Source of the DNA: SABI01 sp963677695
GTDB lineage: Bacteria > Spirochaetota > Spirochaetia > Sphaerochaetales > Sphaerochaetaceae
DNA: 64,000 nucleotides
NCBI GenBank assembly: GCA_963677695.2
Contig: CAXXUJ010000001.1
Coordinates: 1,116,001-1,180,000 of the forward strand
Direction of reading: 5' to 3'
Below are positions 42,841 through 52,053 of the stretch, piece by piece. A program made the translations under genes and the position numbers. The notes below the pieces were generated by a model that was not told the origin of the DNA, ran no database searches, and was given only the letters and a program-made list of their open reading frames with translations. The stretch's first letter is position 1, and every line of letters starts with the position of its first letter.

Positions 42841-42873
42841 AGTGATAGTGGACATACGTATGCCTCCATCACT
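42841..42873. promoter_or_regulatory. Large imperfect palindrome with CATACGTATG core
   Basis: AGTGAT...CATACGTATG...ATCACT forms a 33-bp imperfect palindrome with a perfect 10-bp centre (42853-42862), 40-60 nt upstream of the reductase start. The core ATACGTAT recurs at 52055-52062 over the promoter of the second GntR gene, so it may be a shared GntR operator. Confidence 0.5.
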
Positions 42874-42971
42874 CATGAACGGTATGGTATTGTCATCTAT
42901 GGTGAGCCGGAAGGCTGCCGGGACAGGGCCTTCGGCGGAGAAAACTGAGGTAAGGCTGAAGTCCTGCCGGT

Positions 42972-43757
42972 TCAGTCCTTTTCTTCAACCCGGAGGGGAA
43001 GTTTGTTATCGGCCACCTTCATCTCCATCCCGACCTCGAATATGTCGGGGCGGTTGAATCTCTCTGAGTATTCGACCGGTTTCGGGCCGAAATACGAAAT
43101 ACGCTTTCGATTGAGGAGTGGAGACCCCACATTTACGTTAAGCAGCTGTGATTCAAGAAACCCGGCGAGAACTGCTGTCATGGTATCCTTGAATGAGGTG
43201 ATCTCTATTCCGTATTTTTCCTGAAAGAATTCGTGGTATCCTTCGTCAATTCTCCCACTGTATTCTTCGAGACCGGGAGTGAGCGTGCAGGGGACATAAC
43301 TGACTACATACGCATAGATAATGTCATTGACCATATGGACCCGCTGGAGCCGATAGACTTTTGTTCCGATCGGTATCTCGAGAGCTTCGGAAGCCTTGAT
43401 TTCAGCCTGCATGATATCGACGATTGAATTCTGGGTTGTTGTATGGTATTCACCTTCAACATGGAACTTCGCAGTCAGATTGAACTGGGAATAGGTGCGA
43501 ATCGGTTCTCTGCTCTCAAAGGATGTCGGCCAGTTCCCGAGAGAGAGCACTTCAGAGCCTCTTCCCTGCTGGACATGCAGCAGCTGTTCATCCTTGAGGA
43601 GTGCGATAGCACGACGAATGGTGGTCCGGCTTGTGCCGAAATGTTCCATGAGTTCTGATTCCGGAGGAAGAAATCCTCCCACCGGATAGTGACCTGAGAG
43701 TATATCCATCTTAATCTGATTGTAGACGGTAATATATTTGGGTGAATGATCATTCAT
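42972..43757 (-). CDS. GntR-family transcriptional regulator with UTRA domain (HutC subfamily), copy 1
   Basis: This is a 261-residue regulator. The winged helix (residues ~5-75) begins SPKYITVYNQIKMDIL and holds the recognition helix in FGTSRTTIRRAIALLKDEQLLHVQQGRG. The UTRA ligand domain (~90-240) includes SEALEIPIGTKVYRLQRVHMVNDIIYAYVVSYVP. The HutC subfamily binds small metabolites such as sugar phosphates or amino-acid-like effectors, usually as a repressor released by the pathway substrate. It is closely similar to the second GntR gene at 51052 (SPKYI/TPKYI starts, the same HTH). Two paralogous regulators in one island point to two effectors or two operons. The ribosome-binding site AGGAG is 13 nt from the ATG. 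Confidence 0.9.
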   Translation of the reverse strand: MNDHSPKYITVYNQIKMDILSGHYPVGGFLPPESELMEHFGTSRTTIRRAIALLKDEQLLHVQQGRGSEVLSLGNWPTSFESREPIRTYSQFNLTAKFHVEGEYHTTTQNSIVDIMQAEIKASEALEIPIGTKVYRLQRVHMVNDIIYAYVVSYVPCTLTPGLEEYSGRIDEGYHEFFQEKYGIEITSFKDTMTAVLAGFLESQLLNVNVGSPLLNRKRISYFGPKPVEYSERFNRPDIFEVGMEMKVADNKLPLRVEEKD

Positions 43758-43800
43758 GTCGGACGGTGCTCTCCTTGCATTACATCATAATACCAGGATG

Positions 43801-43844
43801 AGTATTCAGTCCAGTGGCAAATTGTATACCGCTGGACGAATACT
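43801..43844. repeat. Long imperfect inverted repeat upstream of GntR copy 1
   Basis: AGTATTCAGTCCAGTGG (43801-43817) faces CCGCTGGACGAATACT (43829-43844), a 16-bp match with one bulge and one mismatch around an 11-nt loop. It lies between the deacetylase stop and the regulator start. It may be a terminator-like stem or an operator. Confidence 0.5.
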
Positions 43845-43856
43845 TTTCCACCTGTT

Positions 43857-44834
43857 TCAGAGTATAGCCAGATCGCTCCCAACTCTTCTCAGATGGTTCT
43901 GGAATTCGCGAGTTCCGTAGAGTGCATCACGGACATTCACCAGTTCTATCTTATGTTCCTTGATCCATGCTCTCAGCCTGGGGTCGCACAAGGCAGCTAC
44001 ATCCTGAGTTCTTCCCACTATGAACTGCTGTGATCTTGGTCTTCTTGCACGTTCTCCCAGACGATAGACATAGTAATCAACGTACCCGGGATGCCAGGCC
44101 TGCTGTACGATCGCGTCTTCAGGGTAGGAGAGCAGATGAGCGCGGTCTTCGGTGTAATACAGTACCGGGTCATAGGTGGCTTCCACCTCAGCAATCGAAT
44201 CGGTAAGAAGATCGATATAGGCGTAGGTTCCGTCAGCAATCATGATTTTTCTGTGAGCCCAACGGGGATCGGCGCGAGTCTCTCCCCGAGGATTTTCGGG
44301 ATAGAGTAAGGCCCACTCTTCACCGGCCTCCCTTGCTTCTGTGATCTTCTTCTGAACGCGGGGATCTGTCCCCTCTTTACTCCCGTAGTTATACACGATA
44401 CCGTATTCATCACTTACCTGCCGGCAGGCGAGACCCCAGGGAGAATTGCTCTTTCCTCCTCCACCCACATCGGGAGCTTTGCCCAGGATATCGATACAGC
44501 GATTGATCTGGGTTCGCAGTTCTGCTACCGCTTCTTTAAAGTCGACATCCTCTGCCTGAGCCAGGTCTTCTCTGAACCTGCCGGCGAACGGTCCTTCCTG
44601 TTCTATGAGGGAAGGAACCTGTGCGGAAGGGAGAACCGGGGCTCCCCACATATGCATATGCCATCCGATGGAGAGCCATGGGTATGCTTTCAGTCGTACA
44701 AGAGCATCCTCGGTTCCGGGACTGTCGAGCATCACATCAGCAGAGGTGACCAGCTCATGGTCTATCGCTTCAAACGTTCCGATGTTGCAGACCGGTGTGA
44801 ACCCGATATCGTCTGCTCTGATAATCATTTTCAT
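43857..44834 (-). CDS. ChbG/YdjC-type carbohydrate deacetylase-like protein
   Basis: This is a 325-residue protein of the YdjC/ChbG family. It begins KMIIRADDIGFTPVCNIGTFEA, where the Asp-Asp pair (residues 8-9) is a metal ligand set. LSIGWHMHMWGAP (His ~58, ~60) and AWHPGYVDYYVY (His ~245) supply the other metal positions. Between these is a long insertion with GKAPDVGGGGKSNSPWGLACRQVSDEYG. ChbG removes N-acetyl groups from chito-oligosaccharides, and related proteins act on other acetylated sugars. Here it supports a substrate with acetyl groups, cytoplasmic. It lies 29 nt after the second reductase gene in the leftward operon. Confidence 0.82.
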   Translation of the reverse strand: MKMIIRADDIGFTPVCNIGTFEAIDHELVTSADVMLDSPGTEDALVRLKAYPWLSIGWHMHMWGAPVLPSAQVPSLIEQEGPFAGRFREDLAQAEDVDFKEAVAELRTQINRCIDILGKAPDVGGGGKSNSPWGLACRQVSDEYGIVYNYGSKEGTDPRVQKKITEAREAGEEWALLYPENPRGETRADPRWAHRKIMIADGTYAYIDLLTDSIAEVEATYDPVLYYTEDRAHLLSYPEDAIVQQAWHPGYVDYYVYRLGERARRPRSQQFIVGRTQDVAALCDPRLRAWIKEHKIELVNVRDALYGTREFQNHLRRVGSDLAIL

Positions 44835-44863
44835 ATTCTTTCCTCCTGTTCCCAGCAGTTCTT

Positions 44864-45817
44864 TTACACTTCGAAGAGGCTGTCAGCCTCCTGGGAAGTC
44901 ATCGAAACCTCGGAAGCGGAAAGGCTGTCCAGAAGGTGTTCAGATGATTTGCTGCTGATTACCGCAATACCCGGTAGTTGATTGTTTATTATATAGGCGA
45001 GTACCGCCTGTGATACCGAAATACCCCTCTCTGTGGCAAACTGTATGACCCTATCTGCCCTGGCAAGGTTTTCCTGTGATGCATATCTGAAGCGCATCTC
45101 TTCGGTCAGAGAATCGGGACCGCCCGAAGCGACCTTGGCAAAAAATCCCATAGCCTGGGCGGAGAAGGCGAAGACAGGCATGTTGCGGGAGAGGTACCAT
45201 GCATAGGAAGCGGGGTCCATCACTTTAACTCCCATCGAAGTGAAATTCTCCTCAAGCGTCTGAGCCAGACTCCATTGAATCTGACTCGCAAGGAATCCAT
45301 GCTGTCCGCTCATGTTCGCATAGGCCTCTGCAGCTTCAATTCTCTGTACCGACCAGTTTGAACAGCCTACCATCCGTACTTTACCGCTGGCAATGATACT
45401 GTTTACACTGTCAATGATCTCCTCCACCGGACGGTTCGGATCATCCTTATGGAGCCAGAAGATATCGATATAATCAGTGCCGAGGGTCTTGAGGCTTTCG
45501 TTCAGATCCACCACAAGTTCCTTTCGTGAAAGCTTGGCAGGCAGGTCGCTCCCAGGACCCGGATGACCGGCTTTTGTTGAGATAAGTACTTTATCCCTGT
45601 TCTTTCGGGAGGTGAGCCACTCTCCGAGAACCTCTTCACTGCGGCCTTCGAGGTATCCTCTGGCACTGTCCATGCAATTCCCTCCGGCATCGATATACTG
45701 ATCCATGAGCAGATGTATTTCCTCATTGCTGAGCGAACGGAGATTCGATCCCGTTCCGAATGCAAGACGAGAAACAGAAAGTGTTGTTGTATAGGATGAG
45801 AGTTCAAGATATTTCAT
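44864..45817 (-). CDS. Aldo/keto reductase
   Basis: This is a 317-residue NADPH-dependent aldo/keto reductase. It has the catalytic Asp and Tyr region GGNCMDSARGYLEGRSEEVLG (Tyr ~57), Lys in VLISTKAGHPG (~82), and His in DIFWLHKDDPNRP (~125). NADP-binding elements are FAFSAQAMGFFAK and GIAVISSKSSEHL. It resembles the YajO/general stress AKR branch. Its ATG overlaps the MFS transporter stop by 4 nt. Two reductases of different types in one island suggest that the imported substrate, or a product, is a carbonyl compound reduced or a sugar alcohol oxidised. Confidence 0.87.
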   Translation of the reverse strand: MKYLELSSYTTTLSVSRLAFGTGSNLRSLSNEEIHLLMDQYIDAGGNCMDSARGYLEGRSEEVLGEWLTSRKNRDKVLISTKAGHPGPGSDLPAKLSRKELVVDLNESLKTLGTDYIDIFWLHKDDPNRPVEEIIDSVNSIIASGKVRMVGCSNWSVQRIEAAEAYANMSGQHGFLASQIQWSLAQTLEENFTSMGVKVMDPASYAWYLSRNMPVFAFSAQAMGFFAKVASGGPDSLTEEMRFRYASQENLARADRVIQFATERGISVSQAVLAYIINNQLPGIAVISSKSSEHLLDSLSASEVSMTSQEADSLFEV

Positions 45818-47034
45818 GATGTTTCCTCCTGATGTGTATCTACCTCTATGGTATGGTTTCTGATATGCGGTGATGAAACGAGAATGGCGATGGCAATGAG
45901 TGCGATGAGAGCAGCAAAAACCATCGTTGTATATCTTGGTCCGATGAGATCTGCACTGAATCCTGCGAACACACCCCCGAGGGGAGTTATTCCCGCCCGC
46001 AGAGTCACGATGCCCATGACTCTTCCACGCACCTCATCCGGTATGGAAAGCTGAATGAGTGTGGTGTTTGAAGTGATGAATATGATTTCACAGAAGCCGG
46101 CAATTGCCATGAATATCATAGTTGTTGCCAGGTGTGTACTGAGGGATACCCCGAAGAACGCGACACTGATGAGAAGCAGTGCTATGATCTGCAGGAGTCC
46201 TCGGCGTTTGAATTTCCCCAGTGATGCGACGAAGATTCCGCCGACAATCCCTCCTACTCCTATAGCTGAGAGCAGGAGCCCCAGAGTGTCTGGTCCTCCA
46301 TTGAATACGTTCTTTGCATAGATCGGAGGGAGTGCATTGAAGTTCGGAATGATAAGGAGGGGAAGCATCATGCTCATGAGGATGAAGTTACGTGTATCGC
46401 GGTGTGATTTTACGTATTTCCATCCCTCTAGCAGCGAATCTTTGGAACCGGTACTTTCTGTTTCCTGCTGTGCGAAGGGAAGGTTGAGTTTAAGTATGGT
46501 AAGAAGGACCAGAGCATAGGCTCCGGCCTGCACAAAAAAGTTTCCTGCAGGGCCGACCCACAGGATGAGGTATCCTCCGAGTGCAGGACCGATGGAGCGC
46601 ATGACCGCCCAACCTGTCTGGACAAGAGCAACGCCTGTTGGGACGAGGTGTCTCGGCAGGACGGAGAAGACCAATGTCTGTCTCAGAGGATTGCTGATTG
46701 CCTGTGCGACTCCCCCAAGAAAGCTGAAAAGGAAGAGGAGAAGGATAATCTTCGGATTGCCGAGAAGAGCGAGTCCGAAAGCGAGTGTTATGATGAGAAG
46801 CCAGGTACTCGTTACATAGAGCAGTTTCTTCCTGTCGATCTTATCAATCGCCACTCCTGCTATCGGGGCAAGCCCTACTGTAGCAAATGAGCGTACGAGG
46901 TTGAGGAGACCTAGGATGGTTCCTGATGAGGTGATATCGAAGATCAGCCAGTTGAGAGTGACCCCCTGTATCCATTGCGCTGCGTTTGTAAGGGTAGTGC
47001 CTCCGAGGAACCATGTGAAGTTCGGGCGTTTCAA
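45814..47034 (-). CDS. MFS transporter, 12 spans (enterobactin-exporter/MDR-like)
   Basis: This is a 406-residue major facilitator protein with 12 predicted spans. The conserved loop 2-3 motif is seen as GVAIDKIDRKKLL (residues ~61-73), the corresponding second-half loop as SLGKFKRRGLL, and SIPDEVRGRVMGIVTLRAGITPLGGVFAG is typical of the EntS/MFS_3 branch. This branch mostly exports siderophores or drugs, so export of an intermediate is possible. It lies 86 nt after another MFS gene of a different subfamily and is coupled to the aldo/keto reductase. Confidence 0.85.
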   Translation of the reverse strand: MKRPNFTWFLGGTTLTNAAQWIQGVTLNWLIFDITSSGTILGLLNLVRSFATVGLAPIAGVAIDKIDRKKLLYVTSTWLLIITLAFGLALLGNPKIILLLFLFSFLGGVAQAISNPLRQTLVFSVLPRHLVPTGVALVQTGWAVMRSIGPALGGYLILWVGPAGNFFVQAGAYALVLLTILKLNLPFAQQETESTGSKDSLLEGWKYVKSHRDTRNFILMSMMLPLLIIPNFNALPPIYAKNVFNGGPDTLGLLLSAIGVGGIVGGIFVASLGKFKRRGLLQIIALLLISVAFFGVSLSTHLATTMIFMAIAGFCEIIFITSNTTLIQLSIPDEVRGRVMGIVTLRAGITPLGGVFAGFSADLIGPRYTTMVFAALIALIAIAILVSSPHIRNHTIEVDTHQEETS

Positions 47035-47120
47035 GGCTTCGAGCGGACCGGAGGGGAGGGGGGTGGTGGAGAATGTTTCCTGTTCTGCCTTTATGGTTTC
47101 GATACTGCTTCCTTCCTGTT

Positions 47121-48350
47121 TTATGAGATTGTTTTCCGGCTTACTTTGTTGAGAGCCTCTCTTCGCGTTCTTCTGTAGTGGATGATGATATAGACTATGG
47201 TGAATACCACGACCGGGATCGCGAAGAACCGGTACATATATCTGTATCCGACATATGCGACTGCGATTCCCGCAAGGTTGCTTCCGATGAAACCGCCGAC
47301 ATCCACTCCGACATAACTCGTATTGCTTGCCTTCCCTCTCTCTTCAATGGATGCGCTGCTCACACATTCAGACATGAGAATCGGCTGTTCTCCCGAAGTG
47401 CCGATGCCGAGAACGACTGCTGCAACGAGGAACATAGCGAGAGAGGAAGAGTAGGAGACGATGATCAGACCGCCGACCATGAATACCTGACAGGGGATGA
47501 GTACATTCTGAAGACCGTATCTGTCGGCAAGTTTTGAGAGAATCGGGCGTGTGACCGATATGGTGATCGCCTGTATGGTGAAGAATATTCCGATATCCAC
47601 GATATTCATCGATGCGGCGAATATGACGAGGAACGCGCGGACGGAGGATTTTGCAATTGCGTTCACTGCTGTCATTGTAGCAGGCAGCATTGCAGGAAGA
47701 TGGATCATATTCTTCAGGTTGTAGGAGTAGGTGCGCTTCTCCTTTTTCGTGTGATCCATGGTCATGAACAGAGTCAGGACGATACACAGGGAAATCAGAA
47801 GTACATTCCCAATGTACAGGGTGTTGTAACCGAATTTGATTGCTATCGGCAGTGCGAATACCGGAGCTATCGTCTGGGCGAAGACCTGGCCGAGTCCATA
47901 GATACCGATTCCTGCCGTCATCTTTTCGGAAGGAACGCAGCTCGAAGCTATGGTGAGGAAGAGGGTCGAGCCTACTCCCCAGGCAAGGCCGTGTACGACT
48001 CTGAATGTGACCAGGAGCCAGTAATTACCTGAAGCGGCGAATCCGATTGCAGAGAGGAGAACTACGAATAAAACGATACGGAGCATCGTGAGTCTGTTTT
48101 CATTGTCAACGATCTGTCCGGATATGGGGCGCATAGAAAGCGCCGCTATCTGGAACATTCCCGCGAGCAGTCCTACCGCCTGTGCTGTGGCACCGAGATC
48201 ATTCGCGTACTTCGGCAATGTCAGATTCAGCATCGTGCTGGACATATATACAAAGAACGCTATAACAAAGATGAGCAGAAACTGTCTGTTTCTAAAAATT
48301 GAAACTGATGTTTCCTTTGTGTCTGTCTGTTGCTTTCTATTCATTCCCAT
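47121..48350 (-). CDS. MFS transporter (MFS_1, YfcJ/YhhS-like)
   Basis: This is a 409-residue major facilitator protein. It begins with a charged tail MGMNRKQQTDTKET and then a span at ~22-40. The loop motif SGQIVDNENRLTMLRIV (residues ~80-96) fits the GxLaDrxGrr pattern loosely. The second-half equivalent is SKLADRYGLQNVLI. RVVHGLAWGVGSTLFLTIASSCVPSEKMTAGIGIYG is a strong family stretch of DHA1-type carriers that may export sugars or arabinose. It lies 54 nt after the hydrolase paralogue 3. Direction and substrate are unknown. Confidence 0.85.
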   Translation of the reverse strand: MGMNRKQQTDTKETSVSIFRNRQFLLIFVIAFFVYMSSTMLNLTLPKYANDLGATAQAVGLLAGMFQIAALSMRPISGQIVDNENRLTMLRIVLFVVLLSAIGFAASGNYWLLVTFRVVHGLAWGVGSTLFLTIASSCVPSEKMTAGIGIYGLGQVFAQTIAPVFALPIAIKFGYNTLYIGNVLLISLCIVLTLFMTMDHTKKEKRTYSYNLKNMIHLPAMLPATMTAVNAIAKSSVRAFLVIFAASMNIVDIGIFFTIQAITISVTRPILSKLADRYGLQNVLIPCQVFMVGGLIIVSYSSSLAMFLVAAVVLGIGTSGEQPILMSECVSSASIEERGKASNTSYVGVDVGGFIGSNLAGIAVAYVGYRYMYRFFAIPVVVFTIVYIIIHYRRTRREALNKVSRKTIS

Positions 48351-48404
48351 TCAGTTCCTCTTTCCCCTCTCAGTTCTGCTTCAATCATGACCTTCATACC
48401 TGGT

Positions 48405-50168
48405 TCAGAGTTCAATGCACTCACCGGTTTCCTGATCCCTTGCGAACTGTCTGAGATAAGACCATGCGATCTTTATCATTGCCGGGGTGACCGTGTGAGG
48501 CATATTTCCAAGAGCAGCGATCCTCAGATGATGTTTCCCCTCTTTATTCTTTATGTCTGCGATATAGTTCTCGCTTCCATCAAGGGTGAGCACTTCTGTT
48601 CGGTCGGCTGGGATTCCCAGGAGTCGTTCCACATAATCCGAGCTCTCTTTCGTAGCTGCAATTTCTTCAATACTCCTGTTCGGGCAGCGAGAGGATCTCA
48701 GTCTTCTCTGCCAGCTGTCAGAGCGTTTCTCGAACGTATTGAGGGCGACCCACTGTCCTTCGGGTACATACGGAGCATCACCGCTGAGGGGGAACATCGA
48801 GTTTCTTTCGTTGAATCCGCTTACATTGATTGTCGGAGTGTCTACTGATGCCTGCTGATCGAGTTTTTCATCACTGATCTGAAAGAATCCGCTCGTAACG
48901 GCAGGAGAGAGCTGTCCGGGTTCGTTACCCAGGGTTGCCAACGCTGCGATCTCTTTCTGGTGTCTTCTCATATACTCCGCAGCGAATCGTCCGTTATGAC
49001 TGTGTCCGGTGACGTAGATGCGTGAACTGTCAATCGAATAAAGGTTCCGAGCATCCTTGAGGATCTCATGGAGGAGATCATTGTCATCAAGAGACTCGAG
49101 AGCGAAGAAGAGGACGATACATTCTCCCTGGGCGGCGATTCTGATGAACTCATGGAAGAAACTGAATGCGGTGATCGCCTGATGCGGATCGAAGCGGTTC
49201 ACTTCATGGAAGATGCACATGCAGGGGAGAGGTTTCGAGGCCTGAGGAGGAGAGAAGGTGATCCACTGTTCTCCCTTCTTCTCATGGAATTCACAGGTCA
49301 CTCCCATACGCTCCCAATACTTGAGAAGTTCCGGGTCGTCTGCGCTGTCATAGATGAATTCCAGATTCATCGCCTCGGCAAGTTTTTTCCCTACCTCGCT
49401 GTTCATCAACGCATCGCGGTCGTATGCGGTATTTCCCGCCCCCGATTTCTTGATCAGTTTCCATATGAGACTGTCCTTGTTTGTCCACCTCTGTGAGATG
49501 TCGATCACGGGAGCTCCGCATTTCTCGACAATTGCGGTGTCGGGGTCATAGATGATCTTCCCGTTCAGATCGGAATATGAGAAACCTTCTATATCGCGGA
49601 GAGTTCTCTTCCCCTGAAGGACCGTACTGATATCAAGGAAAAGGCGGTCATAGTTAAGGTGAAAAAGGATGACCGCTTCCTGAGTGATGCTGATATACTG
49701 ATTAACCAAGTCAGGTTTATCAGAAATAACAAAAAGGACAGCGCTTTTAGTCTCAGCTGCGCTTTCTAGAAGGTCTTTGTATCTCTCGAGGGTATACATC
49801 CCGAAGTTCGTATCTTCCTGATCGGCATTCACCAGCACCAGAATCGTGTCCATATCATCGGTATACCCCTCCTTGCCGAGGTGGTCCACCGGTACCATGG
49901 CAATCCAGGGAAGGGTCATGCTGGTACAGTGGTAATGTAATCCTTTCTTTTCCCAGGCTTCTACGACTTCGGGGTAGGTGAGGGCACCGGCCTTCGGATC
50001 AAATTCTCCTTCAGTCCTTCTCTCGGCAACCGGTTTTGCATTGATACGATGCTTATGTATGTTTTCGTCGTCTATCCAACGGGCGAGGGGAATAAGAGAG
50101 CTCTGTCTCGTATCCCAGACATTGTCTCCCCAGAGTTCCTTATATCTATATGAATATTGAGTGTTCAT
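48405..50168 (-). CDS. Tandem alpha/beta-hydrolase paralogue 3 (unrecognised family)
   Basis: This is a 587-residue paralogue of the two proteins at 38031-41546, encoded on the opposite strand behind a strong AGGAGG. The family tags are KELWGDNVW at the N-terminus and YLRQFARDQETGECIEL at the end. Lobe 2 (residues ~270-580) has VTGHSHNGRFA with Ser390 and MPHTVTPA with His558. Lobe 1 has LFLDISTVLQGKR in the elbow position. The two lobes match at VVEAWEKKGLHYHCTS / LLKYWERMGVTCEFHE. It is the most divergent of the four in lobe 1. It lies 15 nt after the mutarotase-like gene. It is soluble; the substrate is not known. Confidence 0.8.
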   Translation of the reverse strand: MNTQYSYRYKELWGDNVWDTRQSSLIPLARWIDDENIHKHRINAKPVAERRTEGEFDPKAGALTYPEVVEAWEKKGLHYHCTSMTLPWIAMVPVDHLGKEGYTDDMDTILVLVNADQEDTNFGMYTLERYKDLLESAAETKSAVLFVISDKPDLVNQYISITQEAVILFHLNYDRLFLDISTVLQGKRTLRDIEGFSYSDLNGKIIYDPDTAIVEKCGAPVIDISQRWTNKDSLIWKLIKKSGAGNTAYDRDALMNSEVGKKLAEAMNLEFIYDSADDPELLKYWERMGVTCEFHEKKGEQWITFSPPQASKPLPCMCIFHEVNRFDPHQAITAFSFFHEFIRIAAQGECIVLFFALESLDDNDLLHEILKDARNLYSIDSSRIYVTGHSHNGRFAAEYMRRHQKEIAALATLGNEPGQLSPAVTSGFFQISDEKLDQQASVDTPTINVSGFNERNSMFPLSGDAPYVPEGQWVALNTFEKRSDSWQRRLRSSRCPNRSIEEIAATKESSDYVERLLGIPADRTEVLTLDGSENYIADIKNKEGKHHLRIAALGNMPHTVTPAMIKIAWSYLRQFARDQETGECIEL

Positions 50169-50183
50169 TATGACCTCCTGTGT

Positions 50184-51086
50184 TTATATGTTGTCTCTGT
50201 CGAATGTCCATTCTCTTGTCCACTCATGCGTTTCACCCGGCTTGAGTGAGAATCCATGGACAATCTCGGGACTAAAGATATGATCGACCGCCCAGATCGC
50301 GATCTTCGAGGGCTTGAACCCCTCCTTGCATAGAACAGATGCGCCTGCACCCTTATGGTACATATTCCAGAGAAAAGGCACGGTATCTTCAATCTCGGAG
50401 GTGTCAATGGCTACATCGGTGTCAATAGCACTGTACTCACAGAAGGTAAGACCCTTGCCGTTCCCTCTCATGCTGCCGGGCCGGCCGCCGCTGCGGTTGT
50501 TCAGTCTGTCATACCCCATGAACGGGCACTGAGGAAGGTCCAGCTGATAATCGGATCCTATAGCCATTCCGTCTATGCTGATGAAATTATGACAGAACTC
50601 TTCCAGTGCCATCTCCTTCTCACCGGTATTCGTCGCAGAGATTGTCATGGTCAGAACATTATTCTCTACGGAGATCGTCTTCGTTGTCTTCAGGGCAAAC
50701 CCCTGACAGCTATTCGGTTTCGTTTCGAAGACGGCTTTCGAGGAGTCATAATAGATCTCTATCTCGAAGGGGATCACGTCCTCGTACTTCTTATAGAAAA
50801 TGTATCGGCCTTCTTCTTCCTTGCGGTACAGACCTATACCGAACTTCGGGAAATATTCACCGATTTCCACATCTTCACAGATATTGAACCGGTATTCGTT
50901 ACATAATCCCCGGCCTCCCGATGACGGATGACGGAGATTTTTTGGTTCGGAGGCGCAGAAATGGATGATCCCGTCAAGGACGACCTCCGAGATGAATCCG
51001 TCACGGGCAAATCTCTGGCTGACATTGGCATCTTCTCCCGGGTAGGGGATCTCAACCCTCAGTCTGTCGGATGATAATTCGATCAT
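50184..51086 (-). CDS. Galactose mutarotase-like (aldose 1-epimerase superfamily) protein
   Basis: This is a 300-residue all-beta protein, by pattern of the supersandwich galactose mutarotase-like fold: QRFARDGFISEVVLDG near the N-terminus, GGRGLCNEYRF, a run of long strands, NNVLTMTISATNTGEKEMALEEFCHNFISIDG (residues ~135-166), and HGFSLKPGETHEW near the end. A conserved histidine and glutamate in EEFCHNF lie where mutarotases bind the sugar. I do not recognise the exact family. It may interconvert anomers or merely bind sugar. The gene overlaps the end of the GntR gene by 35 nt and has GGAG 9 nt upstream of its ATG. It supports the view that the island handles carbohydrate. Confidence 0.7.
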   Translation of the reverse strand: MIELSSDRLRVEIPYPGEDANVSQRFARDGFISEVVLDGIIHFCASEPKNLRHPSSGGRGLCNEYRFNICEDVEIGEYFPKFGIGLYRKEEEGRYIFYKKYEDVIPFEIEIYYDSSKAVFETKPNSCQGFALKTTKTISVENNVLTMTISATNTGEKEMALEEFCHNFISIDGMAIGSDYQLDLPQCPFMGYDRLNNRSGGRPGSMRGNGKGLTFCEYSAIDTDVAIDTSEIEDTVPFLWNMYHKGAGASVLCKEGFKPSKIAIWAVDHIFSPEIVHGFSLKPGETHEWTREWTFDRDNI

Positions 51087-51966
51087 ATCTGCATCTCCTT
51101 TCTTCTGTGCGAATGATTGCTTTCGGTTTTCCAGGGTTCATCGAGTGTTTCCTTCTGTATTGACGAATGTTGTTTTCTGTAGGAGGGAGAACCTCTTCCT
51201 GATATGCTGCATGGCCCGACATCTCCGGTTCTTCGATCGCAATCGAAAGATTGTATAAGTCAGGTCTGATATAGCGCTTGGAATAGTCGAAGATGACCCC
51301 ATTAGCTGAAGCGGTTCTCGTGCTGAGAAGAAGAGGAGAACCCACCTCCACATTGAGTACTTTCGCTTCAAAGAATGTGGCTGGGACAGCCGATATCGTG
51401 TCCTCGATGCTGTTCAGTGTTATTCCATATTCCTTCTCAAGAAAGTGGTACAGATGGGTGACGGTTCCGGAGTGTTGTTCGAGACCCGGAGCTGTATCGA
51501 TCGGCACATAGCTCACCACATAGGCAAAGATCGTGTTGTGAATGAGTTTCACTCTCTGAAGCCGGAATACCTTATTGCCTACTTTCAGATTGAGAGCCTG
51601 TGCAACATGAACCTCGGCTCGTACGATATCTATGAATGCCGCCTGTGTTGTCGGAGAGGCTGCATCTGAATCGGGGAATCTGTTTGTGATCGTAATGCGC
51701 TCCGAGTCAAGAGGTCCGCTGATACCGAAGGGAGTAGCGACAGCATCTGCATGAGTGACTCGTGTTCCGTGTCCCTGGCGCACCTCCACAAGACCTTCTT
51801 CCTTGAGGAGGGAAATTGCCTGCCTGATCGTCGTTCTGCTCACACGGAAGGTTTCCATCAGCTGAGTCTCGGCAGGAAGATGCTCTCCCGTATTATATGT
51901 ACCGGAGAGGATTTCGGTTTTCAACATATGATAGACGGAAATGTATTTCGGTGTTTTCTCTGCCAT
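51052..51966 (-). CDS. GntR-family transcriptional regulator with UTRA domain (HutC subfamily), copy 2
   Basis: This is a 304-residue regulator starting MAEKTPKYISVYHMLK at 51966, behind AGAGGA; the in-frame ATG at 52002 has no ribosome-binding site. The winged helix (residues ~5-75) has FRVSRTTIRQAISLLKEEGLVEVRQGHG. The UTRA domain includes AQALNLKVGNKVFRLQRVKLIHNTIFAYVVSYVP. A basic C-terminal extension (~245-304) ends RRCRYDRIIIRQTEG and is absent from copy 1. It heads the leftward operon and is divergent from the oligomer importer, so it should control both. A palindrome over its own -10 box fits autoregulation. Confidence 0.9.
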   Translation of the reverse strand: MAEKTPKYISVYHMLKTEILSGTYNTGEHLPAETQLMETFRVSRTTIRQAISLLKEEGLVEVRQGHGTRVTHADAVATPFGISGPLDSERITITNRFPDSDAASPTTQAAFIDIVRAEVHVAQALNLKVGNKVFRLQRVKLIHNTIFAYVVSYVPIDTAPGLEQHSGTVTHLYHFLEKEYGITLNSIEDTISAVPATFFEAKVLNVEVGSPLLLSTRTASANGVIFDYSKRYIRPDLYNLSIAIEEPEMSGHAAYQEEVLPPTENNIRQYRRKHSMNPGKPKAIIRTEERRCRYDRIIIRQTEG

Positions 51967-52053
51967 CTTTCCTCTTTCTGCTCCCAGCTTGTCGGTTGCC
52001 ATTCTTGTGTGTAATGGTTTTTAACACATTCCTGTTTCATTAGGTATGAATTC

